The translations under genes and the position numbers were made by a program. Below the pieces are notes generated by a model, which saw only the letters and a list, made by a program, of their open reading frames with translations, did not search any database and had not been told where the DNA came from. A stretch of 64,000 bases of DNA from Natronocalculus amylovorans. GTDB lineage: Archaea; Halobacteriota; Halobacteria; Halobacteriales; Haloferacaceae. The stretch spans positions 372,001 to 436,000 of the forward strand of contig NZ_JAKRVX010000003.1 in NCBI RefSeq assembly GCF_023638035.1. The letters are read 5' to 3'. Shown here in pieces: positions 8,937 to 16,384 of this stretch (the first letter of the stretch is position 1; the number at the start of each line of letters is the position of its first letter).

Positions 8937-9335
8937 TCATGGGACGATAGATCGAGAGCCGTCGAGTGCAATCAGGATGGCAGTGGCTCGGTTCGTTGAC
9001 CGATATTTGCGCCACTTCCCGTCCTTTCGCCGTGTGAGGAGCCCGGCCTCAGTGAGCTGAGAGAGTGCGTGGCTAATCGCACTGTCACTCACGTCGAGTA
9101 GTGGGGCGAACTCACAGACACACAGTTCTTCATCGGCAGTATGGAGAATTCTGACGATCTTGTAGCGTGTCTCGTTTGATAGCGCGGACAGCAGGTCGAC
9201 GTCCGCTTCGAGATCAGGGCCGCCGACGGCTGCATCCAATTCTTCGAGTTCTTCGAGGCGTTCTTGGAGCGCGTCGCTCGTACAACTCCCCCGTTCATCG
9301 CTGAGATACCGTTGGAGCCGGTCGCTCGCTGACAT
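8937..9335 (-). CDS. arsR: ArsR-family winged-helix metalloregulator
   Basis: This 132-residue repressor has a helical N-terminal extension (1-45) and a winged HTH at about 45-120. ELCVCEFAPLL carries the Cys-x-Cys of the alpha-3 As(III)/Sb(III) site. The recognition helix region is SDSAISHALSQLTEAGLL, followed by the wing RRKDGKWRKYRS. ArsR proteins bind operator DNA and release it when arsenite binds. It is divergent from arsD and upstream of the broken arsC. A TATA-like TTAATTTA lies about 25 bases upstream of the ATG, which suits leaderless transcription. Confidence in the family is high; the inducer is inferred from context. Confidence 0.92.
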   Translation of the reverse strand: MSASDRLQRYLSDERGSCTSDALQERLEELEELDAAVGGPDLEADVDLLSALSNETRYKIVRILHTADEELCVCEFAPLLDVSDSAISHALSQLTEAGLLTRRKDGKWRKYRSTNRATAILIALDGSRSIVP

Positions 9336-9763
9336 ACAGATAGTTGATCGATGACTAAATTAACTCTTTTGCAGTCATTGCCTGCTCAACAACTGAACGA
9401 TTTAGGATCTCCTAATTTACTGTGATCATAATATTCAGTATACTACAGTGAGAGATGACACAGTCAACATGGTCACAAAGGGAATGATCGACGACAGCAA
9501 AGTAGTTGCTACAATACCTTGCTGTGTCTTAACTGCGAATTGAAAGCGTATTGCTCGAATACCGCCACCCAGCGAGAGAGAACGCAGCGACTGAACTCGT
9601 ATCCTGACAGAACTACTGCGGCCGCTTTTCGATTTAGTTATCATCGAAACGTTTAGTGCATAGTTCATGTTTTGTTCAAATGAGTACGAAACAAGACGAC
9701 TCTCAATCACGGTCGAAGGTTCCGGCCAACCGAGACTCGTTTGATCACCGATCCAACAAACCC
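9336..9763. promoter_or_regulatory. divergent arsR/arsD control region with candidate operator
   Basis: No gene is supported in these 428 bases. A dyad TTAGGATCTCCTAA (9402-9415, six-base arms, two-base centre) sits about 70 bases upstream of arsR and is a candidate ArsR site. GTATTgctcgAATAC (9548-9562) is a second, weaker dyad. An AT-rich TTTAGTG-like box near 9652 stands about 27 bases before an in-frame ATG at 9680. That would allow a leaderless arsD message with a 28-residue N-terminal extension. The long minus-strand frame crossing this region has no recognisable protein character. Confidence 0.4.
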
Positions 9764-10090
9764 ATGACTCAAATCCAACTCTACGAAGAAGCAATGTGCT
9801 GCTCCACAGGCGTCTGTGGACCTGACCCCAACGACGAACTTGTCGAACTAAGTGCTGCACTCGACCAACTCGAAGACGAATTCGCCGAGGCTGAGATTTC
9901 GCGTGCCAATATGCAGCACAACATCGACGAGTTCCTCAATACTCAGGAGATCTACGATCTCGTCGAAGCAAACGGCCCCAAAATCCTCCCGATTACCACC
10001 GTCGACGGCGAGATCGTCGCCAAAGAGGAGTATCTCTCCTACGATGAGCTGGCAGCCGAACTGCGCGCCAATCAACCTCAGGAGACCTAA
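9764..10090 (+). CDS. arsD: ArsD arsenite metallochaperone
   Basis: Counting from ATG 9764, the vicinal cysteines in EAMCCSTGVCG fall at 12, 13 and 18. These are the positions of the arsenite-binding Cys of classical ArsD, so I prefer this start. An in-frame ATG at 9680 would add 28 residues. The protein is 108 residues with the thioredoxin-like ArsD fold (RANMQHNIDEFL, GPKILPITTVDGEIV). ArsD passes As(III) to ArsA and raises its ATPase activity. It lacks the C-terminal Cys pairs seen in some bacterial ArsD proteins. The gap to arsA is three bases, so translation is probably coupled. Confidence 0.92.
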   Translation: MTQIQLYEEAMCCSTGVCGPDPNDELVELSAALDQLEDEFAEAEISRANMQHNIDEFLNTQEIYDLVEANGPKILPITTVDGEIVAKEEYLSYDELAAELRANQPQET

Positions 10091-10093
10091 TTA

Positions 10094-12031
10094 ATGGCAA
10101 CAACGCAACCGGCAACTGACGCCCGAGAGATCGTGGAACCGAGCAGCGAGGACACCGAGTTCGTCTTCTTCAGCGGGAAGGGCGGCGTCGGCAAGAGCAC
10201 CGTCAGCTGTGCGACAGCGACGTGGCTCGCCGACAACGACTACAACACCCTGCTGGTGACGACTGACCCCGCGCCGAATCTCTCGGATATCTTCGGCCAG
10301 GAGATCGGCCACGAAGTCACCGATATCGACGGGATCGACAACCTCTCGGCCATCGAGATCGACCCCGACGCCGCAGCCGATGAGTACCGCCAAGAGACCA
10401 TCGAGCCGATGCGCGAGTTGCTCGATGACGAGCAGATCAAGGCTGTCGAAGAACAGCTCAACAGCCCGTGTGTCGAGGAGATTGCGGCCTTCGACAACTT
10501 CGTCGACTTCATGGATTCCCCGGAGTACGACGTGGTCGTCTTCGATACTGCACCCACCGGTCACACCATCCGGCTGATGGAACTTCCCTCCGACTGGAAC
10601 GCCGAACTCGAAAAAGGCGGGTCAACCTGTATCGGCCCCGCCGCCTCAATGGAGGAGCGTAAGAAGGATTACGAGCGCGCCATTGACACCCTCCAGGACA
10701 GCGAGAAAACCTCCTTTGCCTTCGTCGGCAAGCCAGAGGACTCCTCGGTCGACGAGATCCAGCGAAGTGCGTCGGATCTGGGCGAACTTGGTATCGAATC
10801 GCAGCTCCTCATTATCAACGGCTATCTACCCGAATCAGTCTGTGAAGACCCCTTCTTCGATGGAAAACGCGAGGACGAACAGGCGGTCATCGAACGCGCC
10901 GCCTCGGAGTTCGACGTCGACGCGATGGAAACCTATCCGCTCCAACCCGGTGAGATTGCCGGTCTGGACCTCTTGGCAGATGTCGGTGGCGTCCTCTACG
11001 ATGGTGACGAGGCCACCGTCGACGTGGGGTCGGCAACCAACGTTGCGAAAGCCGAGTCGGTCGACATCGAGTCACTAGTCGATCCCGACGCAGTCGCCGA
11101 GAAGCTCCAGCCGGTCGACGGGGAGACGCGCTATCTGTTCTTCACTGGGAAGGGCGGGGTTGGCAAGAGCACCATCGCCGCGACGTCAGCAACGAAACTC
11201 GCTGAAGCAGGCTACGAAACACTCGTGGTGACAACAGATCCGGCCGCACATCTTGAAGACATCTTTGGCGAGCCAGTCGGCTACGACCCGACATCGGTAA
11301 GCCAAGCAAACCTCGATGCAGCCCGCATCGACCAGGAGCAGGCTCTTGAAGAGTACCGCGAGCAGGTGCTCAATCACGTCACCGAGATGTACGAGAACAA
11401 GGAGGACACTCAGATCGACGTCGACGCGGCCATCGCGAACGTCGAAGAGGAGCTCGAATCACCGTGTGCCGAGGAAATGGCAGCCCTCGAAAAGTTCGTG
11501 GCCTACTTCGACGAGGACAGCTACGACATCGTCGTCTTCGACACCGCGCCGACTGGTCACACGCTCCGCCTCCTCGAACTCCCCTCGGATTGGAAGGGCT
11601 TCATGGATCTCGGGTCGCTGACGAAGGGTGCAGCTCCCGCCAAAGGCGACCAGTATGACAACGTGATCGAGACGATGCAGAACCCTGACAAAAGCTCGTT
11701 CGCCTTCGTCATGTATCCCGAGTACACACCGATGATGGAGGCCCATCGGGCGGCCGAGGACCTGAAAGATCAGGTCGGAATCGAGACCTCCTTCGTCGTC
11801 GCCAACTACCTCCTGCCTGAAGAGTACGGCAACAACGCCTTCTTCGCCAACCGGAGGGCCCAACAGCAGCAGTATCTCGGCGAGATCAAGGAGCGGTTCG
11901 AGACGCCCATGATGCTCGCACCGCTTCGACAGGACGAGCCCATTGGCCTCGACGAACTCAGCGCGTTCGGCGACCAGGTGACCGGACTGGATGCACTCAA
12001 CGAGCAGGTCACAGAGATGCCACAACAATGA
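10094..12031 (+). CDS. arsA: ArsA arsenite-stimulated ATPase, two fused domains
   Basis: The 645-residue protein is a tandem of two SIMIBI ATPase halves, each with a deviant Walker A GKGGVGKST (28-36 and 352-360) and a DTAPTGHT switch. Cys126 and Cys458 (both SPC-EE contexts) and possibly Cys179 (STCIGPA) correspond to the metalloid-binding cysteines of bacterial ArsA. This supports an arsenical ATPase rather than a Get3 targeting factor. ArsA energises an arsenite efflux carrier, but no arsB or acr3 lies in this window. In Halobacterium the plasmid arsADRC cluster likewise lacks an adjacent arsB. The stop overlaps the start of the next gene (ATGA). GC content is well above the neighbourhood. 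Confidence 0.95.
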   Translation: MATTQPATDAREIVEPSSEDTEFVFFSGKGGVGKSTVSCATATWLADNDYNTLLVTTDPAPNLSDIFGQEIGHEVTDIDGIDNLSAIEIDPDAAADEYRQETIEPMRELLDDEQIKAVEEQLNSPCVEEIAAFDNFVDFMDSPEYDVVVFDTAPTGHTIRLMELPSDWNAELEKGGSTCIGPAASMEERKKDYERAIDTLQDSEKTSFAFVGKPEDSSVDEIQRSASDLGELGIESQLLIINGYLPESVCEDPFFDGKREDEQAVIERAASEFDVDAMETYPLQPGEIAGLDLLADVGGVLYDGDEATVDVGSATNVAKAESVDIESLVDPDAVAEKLQPVDGETRYLFFTGKGGVGKSTIAATSATKLAEAGYETLVVTTDPAAHLEDIFGEPVGYDPTSVSQANLDAARIDQEQALEEYREQVLNHVTEMYENKEDTQIDVDAAIANVEEELESPCAEEMAALEKFVAYFDEDSYDIVVFDTAPTGHTLRLLELPSDWKGFMDLGSLTKGAAPAKGDQYDNVIETMQNPDKSSFAFVMYPEYTPMMEAHRAAEDLKDQVGIETSFVVANYLLPEEYGNNAFFANRRAQQQQYLGEIKERFETPMMLAPLRQDEPIGLDELSAFGDQVTGLDALNEQVTEMPQQ

Positions 12032-12402
12032 GCGACTCCGAATCCGTCCAGAACGCAGAGGACGCCGTCGAAGAGAAACTTCAAACTTTCATCGATGCTG
12101 TTGCGGACAGCGAGAGCTATCAGGAGTTCATTGAGGTCAACAAGCAGCTCGAAAGCGACCCCAAAGCGATGGAGCTGCTCGATGAGTACCGACAGAAGCA
12201 ACAACAGATGCAACAGGGCTTCGATCAAGAACTCATGGCTGAGCTCCAAGAGATTCAAACAGAACTCTCGGAAAACAAGACGATTCAGCAGCACAGGGAA
12301 GCCCAGTCGGCACTAGTCGAGTTGCTTCAGGAGACCAACGACGTAATCAGCGAGCCGATCGGTATGGAGTTCGCCCAGTCCTCGGGAGGTGGGTGCTGTT
12401 GA
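12028..12402 (+). CDS. hcsL: YlbF-like 'halo-CC-star' protein ending in Cys-Cys
   Basis: The 124-residue, almost wholly helical protein is rich in Gln and Glu (QKQQQMQQGFDQELMAEL) and ends SSGGGCC followed directly by the stop. This fits, from memory, a haloarchaeal YlbF-type family called HcsL, named for the terminal CC-stop. YlbF/YmcA proteins in Bacillus form a complex that binds Fe-S clusters through Cys residues. A terminal vicinal Cys pair is a natural site for As(III) or another thiophilic metal. The start overlaps the arsA stop by four bases. A direct role as an As(III) donor or scavenger for ArsA is inference only. Confidence 0.75.
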   Translation: MSDSESVQNAEDAVEEKLQTFIDAVADSESYQEFIEVNKQLESDPKAMELLDEYRQKQQQMQQGFDQELMAELQEIQTELSENKTIQQHREAQSALVELLQETNDVISEPIGMEFAQSSGGGCC

Positions 12403-12581
12403 GCACCGCTGACGAAGAGGTATTGGCAGCTGCCGAGGAATTCGCCGAGGAGCTTCGAAGCGCCCAACAGGAATCGAGCCAGTTCGAATTCAACTCACTG
12501 CTGCTGCGCTGCAACGATGCGATCACTGCGGAGATCGGGGTCGACTACGGCGATGTTTGCGATACTGACGATTGCGGTTAG
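12399..12581 (+). CDS. hcsS: small Cys-containing partner of the CC-star protein
   Basis: About 60 residues: helical and acidic, with Cys near 38 (LLRCNDAI) and a Cys-rich tail VCDTDDCG. It resembles the small half (HcsS) of the halo-CC-star pair. Start choice: the GGAGGT at 12385-12390 is two bases from GTG 12393 but eight from TTG 12399. TTG overlaps the hcsL stop as TTGA and is preferred. The expected CC end is replaced by DDCG-stop exactly where transposase sequence begins. The last residues may therefore have been altered by the insertion. Co-translation with arsA and hcsL is likely. Confidence 0.6.
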   Translation: MSTADEEVLAAAEEFAEELRSAQQESSQFEFNSLLLRCNDAITAEIGVDYGDVCDTDDCG

Positions 12582-13329
12582 TCGACGGGATGTCGGTGGT
12601 AAGTGGGCTTGATCAGGAGAACCGAGCGTTCAAATTCGCCACGCTATCGATTGTCGGGCAGAATATTCCACTCGTCTTGGCTGTCGAATCTGTGCGGGAG
12701 AGCTCAGCATGGGACGAGAACCCATCTAATCAGGTCCATCGAATTGTCCGTCGACTCCTCCAACGTGCTAAAGAGCATGTGCCTATCAAGACAGTACTGT
12801 TCGACCGGGAGTTCGACTCTATGCGAGTCTATCAGACACTCTCGAATCTCGAAATAAATTACCTCATCCCGAAACTGGTCTCCAGCTTTGAACAGGACGT
12901 ATTCAATCACTTGGAGGCGGACGATCAAGAGGTCGTTGTTGAGTTGGCCTCCGTTCACGTCGAGACGGGCTCGCATCCGATGCGGTTCCTATACGTTCCG
13001 TCGACGAAAGGCGAGGAACGGCAGTATTTGCAACTAATCTCAGGGTCAGTCCAGATGAAGCCGAAGCACTCTGTCGCCGGTATAGTCACCGGTGGCAAAT
13101 CGAAAACGAGTACAAAAGCATCAAGAACGACTTCTTGGCGAAAACGTCCTCGAAGGACTATCGGGTTCGGCTATTCTACTTCGTATTCGCCGTGCTATTG
13201 TACAATATCTGGCGGCTCACTGACTTCCTGTTGAAATCCGGTGTCGATGGTGAGATGGACTATGCGCCGGTCCTGACAGCAGGAGAGTGCGTAGAGTTGG
13301 TGTGTGGAGAACTGATACCGCCTGATTAA
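12572..13329 (+). mobile_element. IS4-type (ISH) transposase remnant, 5'-truncated and frameshifted
   Basis: The readable protein starts abruptly with VDGMSVVSGLDQENR; the N-terminal third is gone. FDREFDS supplies the second catalytic Asp. Near 13010-13020 one base is missing (GAGGAACGG in place of a likely GAGGGAACGG) and the frame shifts. The other frame continues with RRYSHRWQIENEYKSIK, which carries the Y-(2)-R-(3)-E-(6)-K signature of IS4 family elements, and runs to IPPD and TAA at 13329. The element cannot make a full transposase. Its insertion abuts the end of hcsS and may have deleted island genes. CGATCG is absent here. Confidence 0.85.
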
Positions 13330-13626
13330 ACGGGTATCTCACCAATGGCTCGCATTTCTTGAGTGGCGACACTCCGATTCGAGGCCAAATACCAATTAGC
13401 ACCAGTGGTGTTATTTCTGGAGCGTGTCGAATAGAAACCCACGACAGTTCGTCTGTCTGCTACTCGATTAGCGGTGATTACTGAAAAATAGCGAGAACAG
13501 GCCCAGTTCTACCCCATCCTCCGAAACTGTGGCTGAAGATCGCACCCCATATTTTGTATAGCGTTATATAATTTATGAGTTCAAAATACAACAGTAGTTT
13601 TGCTAAAATGAGATACAAATAATTGC
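13330..13626. other. no gene seen; AT-rich tail of the island
   Basis: The stretch between the transposase stop and the recombinase stop has no supported reading frame. Its left part may hold the right end of the IS. Its right part (from about 13550) is AT-rich with TATA-like runs. I could not identify an inverted terminal repeat or a target duplication by eye. Confidence 0.4.
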
Positions 13627-14682
13627 TCAACAGATCGAGTAGATACTTTCCACGTAGGTTTCTCGAACTTGGTCGCCCCAATTGTGGGTGTAGGTGTCGA
13701 TGATATCATCAGCAACATCACCCCGGAGATACTTCACGATCCCTCGGTCGCCTGTTCGATCGCGCAGATGTGTGGTGAAAAAATGCCTAAAATAGTGTGG
13801 TGTAACGTTCTCAGAGGCATCGCCACCGGTATGATACCAGCCTTGCTCGCGTGCATAGCGCTCAACGATCGTCCGAACTGCTGGGGGCGTGATTCGATCG
13901 CCCCAATCGTGGCCCGTTGGAACAAACAACGGCTTCGCAGGTGAGTGGATGTCCGGTCGAATCGCAAGCCACCGTTTGAGTTCGTATTGGAGCTCTTCAT
14001 CGATCGGTATCACTGTATCCCGTTTCCGTTTGTTCGATGCGGTTCGTTCTTCGCCGTGATACACCTCTCCGCGCTGCGGCTCTGCTGCGACATATAACGA
14101 GTTTGGACGTGATTCCAACAGTGCCCTTGGGGAAATCTCGTATGCGTCAACGATCTCAGGGTCCGTAAGTGAGAGATCACGCAAATCGAGGTTACAGAGC
14201 TCTCCAACACGCATCCCTGTTTTCAACAGCGTAATAACCAACACCCGATCGAGCGGATGAGCGATCTGTGACACGAACATTCGCATCTGGGGGATGGTGA
14301 TCTCTCGACGCTCAGGGTCTTTGTCGATCGTTTCATCCATCTCCTCCATAACCAGTGCCATTGGATTCCCTTCAAACACCCCAACTTGATTCATATATGC
14401 GTAAAATCGGTGGAGATACGCCGCATACGAGGCGATCGTACTGTCTCCGATCGTCCCACGAAGCGAGTGAATCCAGGCCATACAGTCTCGATGCGTCGCC
14501 TTACCAGGTCCGATCGACGTACCACGCGGATTGACTGCGGAGTCAGACAAAAATGTCTCGTATTGACGAAGCACACGTTGGTATGCCGCTCGTGTCCGCT
14601 CGGATTTCCCATGAAACAGCATGTCCTGGAGGAAGTAGCCGATCGGATCCTCGGGATCATCGGTCGTTGTTGTTGCACTCAT
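13627..14682 (-). CDS. tyrosine recombinase (XerA/phage-integrase family)
   Basis: The 351-residue protein has an N-terminal SAM-like core-binding domain (about 10-110; GKSERTRAAYQRVLRQYETFL) and a C-terminal catalytic domain. Catalytic residues are the Arg of GMRVGEL (near 175), the HYFRH motif (His-x-x-Arg, near 310), a later His/Trp region (YTHNWGDQ) and a Tyr in ETYVESIYSIC close to the C-terminus. The family cuts and rejoins DNA at specific sites, for example XerA at archaeal dif. The start overlaps the stop of the upstream small gene (ATGA). CGATCG density within the gene is native, so it is probably chromosomal rather than the island's own integrase. Confidence 0.9.
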   Translation of the reverse strand: MSATTTTDDPEDPIGYFLQDMLFHGKSERTRAAYQRVLRQYETFLSDSAVNPRGTSIGPGKATHRDCMAWIHSLRGTIGDSTIASYAAYLHRFYAYMNQVGVFEGNPMALVMEEMDETIDKDPERREITIPQMRMFVSQIAHPLDRVLVITLLKTGMRVGELCNLDLRDLSLTDPEIVDAYEISPRALLESRPNSLYVAAEPQRGEVYHGEERTASNKRKRDTVIPIDEELQYELKRWLAIRPDIHSPAKPLFVPTGHDWGDRITPPAVRTIVERYAREQGWYHTGGDASENVTPHYFRHFFTTHLRDRTGDRGIVKYLRGDVADDIIDTYTHNWGDQVRETYVESIYSIC

Positions 14683-15074
14683 GAATCGAGTGCCTCGTAT
14701 CCACCCTTGCGTGGGTTGTACCGAATCTTGTTCTCCGATTCAAGTTCCGAAATTGCATCTTCTAATCGATCTTCAAAATCCCCCGAAAGTTCTGCAACAA
14801 GGTTTTCCCATGACATATGTGGTTGTGAAAATAAGGTCTCGAGAAGGCGTGTTTTGAGGCCATCACCCCCGGGGTGTGAGCGGTCAGAACCACCCTCCAG
14901 ATTTGGCGCGTTCGACTCAAATTTGAACCCGTTTCTCCCTGCTTGTACCATTGTTCTGACAAATTCGGCTTGACTCATCTCCAACGCATCAGCATGAGCC
15001 TTCCACTCGGATTTTTGATACTGGGGGACGTATGTCTTTACTGCGGTTCGTGTTCGATCGCCCTCATCTGCCAT
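14679..15074 (-). CDS. small recombinase partner (DUF5805-like; RHH-like plus winged-helix-like)
   Basis: The 131-residue protein is translationally coupled to the recombinase. The N-terminal third (TAVKTYVPQYQKSEWKAHA, then SQAEFVRTMVQAG) looks like a ribbon-helix-helix: one strand and two helices. A Gly/Pro/Asp linker (85-105) leads to a C-terminal helical and wing region (RLEDAISELESENKIRYNP, then a beta turn) that looks like a winged helix. From memory this is the haloarchaeal DUF5805 family, which accompanies such recombinases. A role as an accessory DNA-binding or directionality factor is inferred from the coupling and the two DNA-binding-like parts. Confidence 0.7.
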   Translation of the reverse strand: MADEGDRTRTAVKTYVPQYQKSEWKAHADALEMSQAEFVRTMVQAGRNGFKFESNAPNLEGGSDRSHPGGDGLKTRLLETLFSQPHMSWENLVAELSGDFEDRLEDAISELESENKIRYNPRKGGYEALDS

Positions 15075-15433
15075 ATACTCACGTTATTCTGAACGTTCTT
15101 GAATCTATCCCCATAATACAGGATAAGAAGACTTATGTCATTATTTGACCCTCAAAATCACCCTAGAGTATGCTAATATCTCTTACTATAGTGCTACTAA
15201 TTTCCCCATCTAGTCCTACTAAATTAGATATTTATATCCGAAGTGCATATTTGTCCTTTATCGAGCATCATAAATTGGTACTCATCGGATGCTTATTTTG
15301 TGTGCGTTCAGTATTTTCTCGAGTTTCATTTGATTTGTCTCCTGATCAGAAGGTGATATAATACGATCGTTGTAACAGGTGATCGCTCCACAACCGGCAC
15401 ACATATCAGTATTCCTACTATGAGTTACACTGA
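15075..15433. other. AT-rich intergenic region between recombinase operon and pfkB-like gene
   Basis: No gene is supported in these 359 bases. The sequence is distinctly AT-rich, with a short perfect dyad GATATTTATATC (15227-15238) and repeated CTACTAA words (near 15193 and 15215). The two divergent promoters must lie here. A XerA dif-like site could also be present, but I cannot recognise one with confidence. Confidence 0.35.
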
Positions 15434-16384
15434 ATGAAATCGGGGCTCGCTGATCCGACTGTTGTGGTAATTGGAGCTGCCGCGATCGATCGACATTACC
15501 GGCTCTCAAACATGCCCACGCGTGATGGTGGTGCATACGCGCATGCAGTTACGGACGCTCACGGTGGCGTCGGTGCGAACGTCTCAATTGCGCTTGAAAA
15601 GTTGGGTGTTTCCACGGGATTGATCGCACAGATTGGCGATGACGATATTGGTGCGCAGGTATCCGAACACCTGGAAAAAGCACCGATCGACAACAGACGT
15701 GTTCGACAAACGCAAGCGACCTCGACACACTGTCTCGTGCTTGGTGACGAGCAGGGAGATCGGATGATTGTTGCTGCGGGGGACAGCGCAAAACAGCTTG
15801 CACTCACCGAAGCAGACCTTGCATATATCAAATCTGCAGATATCCTCTTTTTTACCGCATATGTCCCCGATCGCGTTACACAAACGATTATTTCGGAGCT
15901 TGGCGGGAAGGACGGCCCTGCACTTGCGTTTGACCTCTCGGGACCACTCGAGGAGCTAAAAGACCGTGGAACGGAACCAGAGACGATTGATCGGCTGCTT
16001 GAGCATCTTACACTGTTTGTTGGAAATGAGGTTGCAGTTAGCTCATATTTCGATGAATCCACGACAGACCCAATTACAGCTCTCTCTGCGGCAGGTGTCG
16101 ATCGCGGTGCGATCACAGCCGGATCATCAGGTGCAACCCTATTTACGGGTGATACGAGACATCACATCCCTGCATTTTCGATCGATCCAGTTGATACCAC
16201 CGGAGCAGGAGATACGTTTGTTGCAGGACTCCTCACTGTCTGGGTAATTGAAGGTAAGCAGATGGCTGTTGCAGGTGAGTTCGCTGCAGCCGCAGCTGCA
16301 CTCAACTGTGTGGAGCCGTATGCACAGAGTGGGCTTCCAACACGGAGGGACGTTGCATTGTTTCTCGATGAACGACGGACGTGA
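15434..16384 (+). CDS. PfkB-family sugar/nucleoside kinase
   Basis: The 316-residue ribokinase-fold protein shows the N-terminal VVVIGAAAIDRHYRL and the Gly-rich substrate loop AHGGVGANVSIALEKLG near 40-55. The PfkB signature 2, DTTGAGDTFVAGLL, lies near 255-268, with the catalytic Asp after the GAG anion hole. The substrate cannot be read from sequence; ribose, ribose-1-phosphate or a nucleoside are options, since haloarchaea use PfkB kinases in nucleoside breakdown. The stop codon is directly adjacent to the stop of the convergent btpA gene, with no intergenic base. Such tight convergence suggests a conserved pair. Confidence 0.88.
   Translation: MKSGLADPTVVVIGAAAIDRHYRLSNMPTRDGGAYAHAVTDAHGGVGANVSIALEKLGVSTGLIAQIGDDDIGAQVSEHLEKAPIDNRRVRQTQATSTHCLVLGDEQGDRMIVAAGDSAKQLALTEADLAYIKSADILFFTAYVPDRVTQTIISELGGKDGPALAFDLSGPLEELKDRGTEPETIDRLLEHLTLFVGNEVAVSSYFDESTTDPITALSAAGVDRGAITAGSSGATLFTGDTRHHIPAFSIDPVDTTGAGDTFVAGLLTVWVIEGKQMAVAGEFAAAAAALNCVEPYAQSGLPTRRDVALFLDERRT

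Larger units (their letters stand above)
8360..13620. other. CGATCG-poor, GC-richer arsenic-resistance island (inferred horizontal acquisition)
   Basis: Outside this interval the hexamer CGATCG appears about once per 200 bases in the stretches I counted. From about 8290 to about 13755 I find a single clear copy (at the junction 12359/12361). The arsD-arsA-hcsL core also prefers GC-ending codons (GTC, GAC, CTC), whereas neighbours mix in many AT-ending codons. The interval includes two broken genes, arsC and an IS4-type transposase. I see no flanking tRNA, and no target duplication could be found by eye. Borders are approximate. Confidence 0.75.

Noticed and set aside
9435-9860. 141-codon minus-strand frame in the arsR-arsD interval
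   Set aside because: It runs antisense into arsD, has an improbable composition for a halophile protein (basic, Trp-rich) and no recognisable motif.
10091-10564. Long minus-strand frames inside arsA (also 11459-12028)
   Set aside because: These are shadows of a GC-rich gene: antisense of arsA, with no independent support.
9764-12031. Absence of arsB or acr3 taken as sign of a broken operon
   Set aside because: The characterised Halobacterium arsADRC cluster also lacks an adjacent efflux pump, so absence here is not by itself decay.
13627-14682. Recombinase as the integrase of the arsenic island
   Set aside because: Its CGATCG density and codon use match the host, no attachment repeats were found, and it is coupled to a partner gene that seems core.
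15075-15433. dif site for the tyrosine recombinase
   Set aside because: GATATTTATATC is too short, and no 11-6-11 arrangement was clear by eye.
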